Positions 30,666 through 34,922 of a stretch of 34,922 nt of DNA are shown here, piece by piece. Position numbers and translations under genes: made by a program. The notes under the pieces are model-generated. The model was not told where the DNA came from. It worked only from the letters and a program-made list of their open reading frames with translations, and did no database searches. The DNA is from JALEFZ01 sp039817415 (GTDB taxonomy: Bacteria; Bacteroidota; Bacteroidia; J057). The stretch's first letter is position 1. Every line of letters begins with the position of its first letter. The stretch lies in assembly GCA_039817415.1 (NCBI GenBank), contig JBCBVV010000064.1:1-34922 (forward strand), read 5' to 3'.

Positions 30666-31569
30666 TAGTCGAAATATATCTTTCTGCCTTTATTCCATGG
30701 TCCAAAAAGGCTTGCTGCATGGCAATCCCCACCTTAAAAGCGAGATCATCTCCCTCACATAAGGCAAAAATAGCGGGTCCAGCTCCAGAAATACTACATC
30801 CTAGGGCACCTGCATTCATTGCAGCTTGTTTGACCGAATAAAAGCCGGGAATCAACTTACTTCTATGTGGTTCAGCCACTACATCCTGTAGCGATCTTCC
30901 GATCAGGCTATAATCCTCCTGCATCAGGCCGGCAACAATTCCCCCCACATTGGCCCACTGGGTAATTCCATCTTTCACACTGATTTCCTTGGGCAGAATG
31001 TTTCGTGCATCTACTGTCAAGATCTGAAGGTCAGGTAAGACCACAGCAGCATACAGCCTATCAGGTGAGGGAATAGAAATAGTATCTAAGTCCTTGGTAG
31101 ATCGAATCAGAATGATCCCCCCAAAAAGACAGGGACCGACATTATCTGCATGGATGGCTCCACCAGATGCAATCGCTTCCCCTTCCAGCGCAAATGGCAA
31201 GAGCTCTTTCTTGCTTAAGGGCCTTCCCATGAGTTCATTCACCGCAAGGGCGCCTGCCACAGCACTACAAGCACTGGAGCCCAAGCCACTCCCGATGGGA
31301 ATGCCCTTGAAAATTTCCATTTCAATTCCCTGACGAATACCAAGGTGTTTCATCAAGGAAAGGGCAGCAACTCCAGCTGTATTTTTTTCCGCCTCTAGCG
31401 GAAGTACTCCCTTGTCTCCTACTATTTTGGTAATCGTGAGGCCGGGTTTATCAGAGAACCTAACGATGATATCATCACCGGGGCGATGTATCGCAAATCC
31501 CAGGGTATCAAAGCCACAGGCTACATTGGCGACTGTGGCAGGTGCAAATACGTGAACTTCGTTTTTCAT
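30634..31569 (-). CDS. thrB: Homoserine kinase
   Basis: A 311-residue GHMP kinase phosphorylating homoserine in threonine biosynthesis. The ATP loop is GIPIGSGLGSSACSAVAGAL; the N-terminus VHVFAPATVANVACGFDTLG and the C-terminal GALGCSISGAGPAIFAL are diagnostic of ThrB. In many Bacteroidota thrB lies between thrA and thrC, but here it stands alone between a secreted protein gene and a convergent acyltransferase. The start codon is preceded directly by a run of seven T residues and a terminator-like hairpin, with no ribosome binding site. Overlap with the acyltransferase end is 32 bp. Confidence 0.96.
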   Translation of the reverse strand: MKNEVHVFAPATVANVACGFDTLGFAIHRPGDDIIVRFSDKPGLTITKIVGDKGVLPLEAEKNTAGVAALSLMKHLGIRQGIEMEIFKGIPIGSGLGSSACSAVAGALAVNELMGRPLSKKELLPFALEGEAIASGGAIHADNVGPCLFGGIILIRSTKDLDTISIPSPDRLYAAVVLPDLQILTVDARNILPKEISVKDGITQWANVGGIVAGLMQEDYSLIGRSLQDVVAEPHRSKLIPGFYSVKQAAMNAGALGCSISGAGPAIFALCEGDDLAFKVGIAMQQAFLDHGIKAERYISTINSLGAQRLK

Positions 31570-31612
31570 AAAAAAATCCGCCAGAGCACAAAGTTATGCA
31601 TCTGGCGGAATT
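31570..31612 (-). terminator. Terminator-like hairpin abutting the thrB start
   Basis: TCCGCCAGA (31577-31585) and TCTGGCGGA (31601-31609) form a perfect 9-bp GC-rich stem with a 15-base loop, flanked by A/T pairs. On the minus strand it is followed by seven T residues that end right at the thrB ATG (31567-31569). It lies 23-62 bp after the stop of the T9SS cargo gene, so it probably ends that transcript; it would also sit in any thrB leader transcribed from further upstream. Confidence 0.7.
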
Positions 31613-31631
31613 TCGTATGATAATTACTGAA

Positions 31632-34127
31632 TTATTCAATCATCAACTTCCTGTATACCTGAAACTCCCCTACATTTAGCTGGAGGATATACATTCCTTT
31701 GTCCTGAGCACCTAGGTTTATGTTTCTAATAATCTGTTGTCCCTTTCCAAGAACTTCACCGAATACTTTCTTCCCCCTTAGGTCGAAGACTTCTAGACTC
31801 ACTTCATTGATATCTTTCAGTTGTAAGTCTAGGGTAAGGTTGCCTTGAGAAGGATTTGGATAAACGTCTAAGGAAGTAAACAAAGCCGCTTCAAGGTCAG
31901 ATGGCAAACCAATGGTTAGGGTCTGGCACTCTGTCCTTTCACAGTTGCCATCGTCTACAGTTAAGCATACCTCAAAATCTCCAAGAGACTGATAGGTGTG
32001 TGTTGGATTTTGCAGGTTGGAGGTTGATCCGTCGCCAAAGTCCCAAGACCAATTAGTAGGTGTACCTGTAGACTGATCATTGAATTGGAGGCTTTGGAAT
32101 ACAGCCTGATCTCCACTCACACTGAAGGTAGGTTGAGGGGCTGGCTCGACAGTAACAAAAACTGAATCTCTTCTGAAACAACCACCAGATTCTTCCACAA
32201 GCACACTGTACATCCCAGAATTGCTTACTTGAATTCTTCTACTAGATTCTCCTGTAGACCAAGTATATAAATCGGGTAAAGGTCCAGCATCTAACGTAAT
32301 AACGTCCCCATCACAAATAACAAGATCAGGCCCCAAATCAACATTCAAGGTAGAGGAGGTAACATTCACAGTATCAATTGATACACATCCATCTGCACTT
32401 GTCAATTGAAGGATATATTGATCTGCCTGGGTTACGGTAATAGAAGAAGTAACATCTCCAGTAGACCAAAGGTATGAGGCTCCGGTTCCTGCAGGGCTTA
32501 GGGTAAATGATTCGCCTGGACCACATAGTTTCCTATCAGGCCCGAGATTGGCATCTGCATAGGTCCCCATGGTAAGATTTACCTCATCATATCTGGCACA
32601 ACCTGAATCGGTCGTTACGGTAACTCCATATAAGCCATTCTGTGTAACAGATATCGTTTGTGTGGTTTCATTGGTTGTCCAAGCGTATGTAGCGTTGGTA
32701 TTTCCAGCGTTGATTTCAAAAGGAGGACATACCATTCTATCAACTCCTAAATTAACTGATGGAAGAGGATTTACGCCGATATTTACTGTATCACCCGTTA
32801 AGCATCCAAAAGGAGAAGTAACAATTACCGCATAAGTTCCGGGTGCTGCTATAGATACGGTTTGGGAGCTTGCACTAATGGGGCTCCAATCGTAGGTCGT
32901 ACCTGGGTTTCCTGAGCTAGCATCTAGAATAATATTTTCTCCGGCACATATGGAGGTATCCGCACCAAGGTCTGTATCAGGCACAAAGTCAACAATTACA
33001 TTGATAGAGTCTACGGCAACACATCCAAGAGAGTCAGATATTTCAACGGTAAAGGAACCCGATTCAAATAGTTGTATCACCTGATTGGTAGAGGAATCAG
33101 GTAGCCAAAGGTGGTCAGCCCAGGGATTTTCCGCATCTAATTCGAATGTATCACCTGGACAAAGACCAATATCCGAACCAAGGTTGGCATAGGTATCCGA
33201 AACCAATAAATTCATGGTGTCAGACTGAATAAACCCAAGTGTATCGGTAACATTCACGAAAAACTGCCCAGTTGTAACAGCAATAATGTTACAGAAAGTA
33301 TCAATAGGATTGTTGTTCCACTGATAGGTAGTAGCACCAGGTGTACAGACATCCAGAATTAATCTTTCGGCAAAACATATAAGGGTATCAGGGCCTACAT
33401 CAATGATGGGTCTATCGGCAATGAAAACATCATCGAAAGCAAATCCATCAGAAAGAGAAACTGAATCGGATACAGAATTGGAAGAGAAGGCAAATCTCAA
33501 AAGTACAGAAGGTTGTCCTCCCAAGCCATCTAGTCCATGCTGAGCGATAACATATTCTCCAGGTCCAGTATTCACACTGTCGAGACCAGACCATCCGAGA
33601 GGTTGTCCACCAGGGCCGCCAAGCATCCCTCCATTTACAGAGGAGTCATTGTACCAATTGACAGGATCAATGTAGGCTCCTACGGTCTGCCAGGTCATCC
33701 CTCCATCTATGGAAGACTGGAAGCAAGTACCATCTTGGCTGAATTCACTTTGCCACCAAATAGCAACTTGGATCCCCGGATTTTGAAGATTGGTAAAATC
33801 AAATTCTGGAGAGGTAACGGCCGAGAATTCACCTGGGAAGTAGCTCCACTGTGGGAAACCAGCAATATTATTGGAGTTACCCGTTACCCATGCATTGACA
33901 CCTGAATAAGCCGTATCAATGGAATAATTGGTAGGAAGCGTCAAAACCCATGAAGATGGGCTACTATTGGGATTAATTTTGCCTGCAGTCCAACCACCAG
34001 CGCCGCTCTCAAAATCTTCAAAATATGGATAGGTCGTAACCTGAGCTGTCGCCGACTGCTGAAACAGCCCTAAACAAATCAACAAGCAAAAAAATCGAAT
34101 AGTGATGGAAGATAGAGTTCTTGTCAT
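31632..34127 (-). CDS. Secreted repeat protein with PKD domain and T9SS sorting tail
   Basis: An 831-residue exported protein. The Sec signal is cleaved near ATA/Q (28/29). Residues 33-240 look like a lectin-like or MAM-type sandwich (FEDFESGAGGW ... FAFDDVFIADRP). Six Ig-like repeats of about 70 residues follow, each opening with a motif like LGPDxxxC, at about 242, 315, 386, 459, 527 and 597, with two cysteines per repeat. A PKD domain spans 675-740 (WDFGDGSTSNLQNPTHTY), and a type IX secretion (type A) sorting domain 753-831 begins LDVYPNPSQGN. It is expected at the cell surface, perhaps in adhesion. No catalytic residues were recognised. Confidence 0.92.
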   Translation of the reverse strand: MTRTLSSITIRFFCLLICLGLFQQSATAQVTTYPYFEDFESGAGGWTAGKINPNSSPSSWVLTLPTNYSIDTAYSGVNAWVTGNSNNIAGFPQWSYFPGEFSAVTSPEFDFTNLQNPGIQVAIWWQSEFSQDGTCFQSSIDGGMTWQTVGAYIDPVNWYNDSSVNGGMLGGPGGQPLGWSGLDSVNTGPGEYVIAQHGLDGLGGQPSVLLRFAFSSNSVSDSVSLSDGFAFDDVFIADRPIIDVGPDTLICFAERLILDVCTPGATTYQWNNNPIDTFCNIIAVTTGQFFVNVTDTLGFIQSDTMNLLVSDTYANLGSDIGLCPGDTFELDAENPWADHLWLPDSSTNQVIQLFESGSFTVEISDSLGCVAVDSINVIVDFVPDTDLGADTSICAGENIILDASSGNPGTTYDWSPISASSQTVSIAAPGTYAVIVTSPFGCLTGDTVNIGVNPLPSVNLGVDRMVCPPFEINAGNTNATYAWTTNETTQTISVTQNGLYGVTVTTDSGCARYDEVNLTMGTYADANLGPDRKLCGPGESFTLSPAGTGASYLWSTGDVTSSITVTQADQYILQLTSADGCVSIDTVNVTSSTLNVDLGPDLVICDGDVITLDAGPLPDLYTWSTGESSRRIQVSNSGMYSVLVEESGGCFRRDSVFVTVEPAPQPTFSVSGDQAVFQSLQFNDQSTGTPTNWSWDFGDGSTSNLQNPTHTYQSLGDFEVCLTVDDGNCERTECQTLTIGLPSDLEAALFTSLDVYPNPSQGNLTLDLQLKDINEVSLEVFDLRGKKVFGEVLGKGQQIIRNINLGAQDKGMYILQLNVGEFQVYRKLMIE

Positions 34128-34307
34128 AATTCGCCACTTGAATTCATGATATCCGAAGATACAACTATATGTACAGAATGAATAAGCCGCAAGCTAGTCA
34201 AACGGCTGATTTAATAAAAAATGAATAGAATCTTCAGCCTTGGGCACTTATTTGGTTGACATCCTCGGGCTTTTCATACTTGTGCTAATTTATATAGGTC
34301 TAACAAC

Positions 34308-34348
34308 AAAAATCCCCTCCATCAAATTGTTGATAGAGGAGATTTTTT
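34308..34348 (-). terminator. Strong rho-independent terminator after the TonB-like gene
   Basis: An 18-bp stem with two mismatches (both G-T pairable in RNA) and a 4-base loop: AAAAATCCCCTCCATCAA against TTGATAGAGGAGATTTTT. It lies 26 bp after the stop of the TonB-domain gene and ends in A/T runs on both sides, so it could also work from the other direction. On the minus strand the GC-rich part is followed by TTTTT. Confidence 0.85.
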
Positions 34349-34373
34349 CAGTTGGATTGTTTGACCTTACGGC

Positions 34374-34814
34374 CTAGTTGTTTAGCGAAAACTCAAAGGT
34401 TACGTCCGTCCAACTTGAAACCGACTTACCGTTTTTCTTTGCAGGCTCGAATGTTAAGTAAGGTGCAAATGCCTCTGTAGGTATCCTAAGCAAAGGGTGG
34501 AAGGAATTTACAACTTCATGAGAGAAGTATTCTCCATCCTGGCTAACATAAATTTTTAAGGTAACCGATCCTTGTATGCCTGCATCTTTGGCAGCCTTGG
34601 GATATCCTAGTTCAGCCTTTACCTCCTCAAGATTCGTAGGTAAAGCATCTTGATCCAAAAATTCTTTTTTGCCCGAAAGAGCTGAGTTCTGCGCTACCAT
34701 GGCGGTCGAGCTGTTCAGTTCCATCATTATTGCCTTGAGTTCAGGAAGATAGTTTCCTGCCACCATCAATAATGAAAAGAGAACAACCAGAACCAGTTTG
34801 ATTTGCGCAAACAT
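34374..34814 (-). CDS. Small protein with TonB C-terminal domain
   Basis: A 146-residue protein. An N-terminal hydrophobic segment (about 5-23) is a signal peptide or membrane anchor. Residues 60-145 match the TonB C-terminal fold: YPKAAKDAGIQGSVTLKIYVSQDGE and a Pro-rich-free turn to FEPAKKNGKSVSSWTDVTFEF. The proline-rich periplasm-spanning linker of a full TonB is missing, so it may be a short accessory energy transducer or a stand-alone periplasmic TonB-C protein, common in Bacteroidota. No ExbB/ExbD genes are in view. A strong terminator follows. Confidence 0.8.
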   Translation of the reverse strand: MFAQIKLVLVVLFSLLMVAGNYLPELKAIMMELNSSTAMVAQNSALSGKKEFLDQDALPTNLEEVKAELGYPKAAKDAGIQGSVTLKIYVSQDGEYFSHEVVNSFHPLLRIPTEAFAPYLTFEPAKKNGKSVSSWTDVTFEFSLNN

Positions 34815-34922
34815 AGGTGTTTGTGGTTTAAGGGTTTATTTTAAAAAATGGTATTATACGACCTAATAAATCAAAGGGCATGCCAAGTACATGACCTTGT
34901 TATTCTTTTAACGAATTTGTCC

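Noticed and set aside
31632..34127. Possible tandem DNA repeats in the T9SS cargo gene
   Set aside because: The six repeats are clear only at protein level; nucleotide identity between units is low, so no recent DNA duplication is claimed.

Overview
The window looks like a chromosomal segment of a Bacteroidota bacterium, most likely a Cytophagales-type marine or soil heterotroph. The evidence is a SusD/RagB lipoprotein, a large secreted protein with a type IX secretion (Por) sorting tail, a LytTR regulator, promoter-like TAnnTTTG boxes instead of sigma-70 hexamers, and starts that mostly lack a Shine-Dalgarno sequence. No rRNA, tRNA, CRISPR array or intact insertion sequence was seen. Genus cannot be assigned from the sequence alone.

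Left flank (1-7835): two minus-strand membrane proteins (a DUF2809 protein and a CPBP/Abi-type protein). Then four plus-strand genes: an ENPP-like phosphodiesterase lipoprotein, an orphan LytTR response regulator, an oligopeptidase B-like S9 peptidase and a SusD-like lipoprotein without a SusC partner in view.

Core (7840-26707): a complete nitrate-assimilation island of about 19 kb. Reading leftwards on the minus strand: nirB and nirD (NADH-nitrite reductase), a DUF4202 protein, a NarX-like sensor kinase and NarL-like regulator, an alginate-export-type outer-membrane porin, nrtA-nrtB and two nrt ATPases (ABC nitrate/nitrite importer), a 1172-residue nitrate reductase carrying its own NADH-diaphorase and [2Fe-2S] modules, and a 490-residue protein with sirohaem-reductase-like parts and a C-terminal rubredoxin. 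Diverging from nirB on the plus strand are cobA and a Met8/CysG-N type gene, which make the sirohaem that NirB needs. Together these could take nitrate across both membranes, reduce it to ammonium, supply the cofactor and sense the substrate.

Regulation: the same heptamer, TTARGTA, recurs in helically phased arrays in just the two promoter regions expected to drive the island, upstream of the porin (steps of 10-11 bp) and between nirB and cobA (steps of 21-23 bp). In both places it touches a TAnnTTTG box. It is close to the E. coli NarL heptamer, so the local two-component system is the natural candidate regulator.

Right flank (26719-34922): priA, a 386-bp gap holding a short MITE-like inverted-repeat element, an acyltransferase-3 gene, thrB (convergent with and overlapping the acyltransferase), a repeat-rich T9SS cargo protein and a small TonB-C-domain protein followed by a strong terminator hairpin. 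The most interesting items are the rubredoxin/sirohaem-reductase-like protein, the phased heptamer operators, and the hairpin that abuts the thrB start codon.
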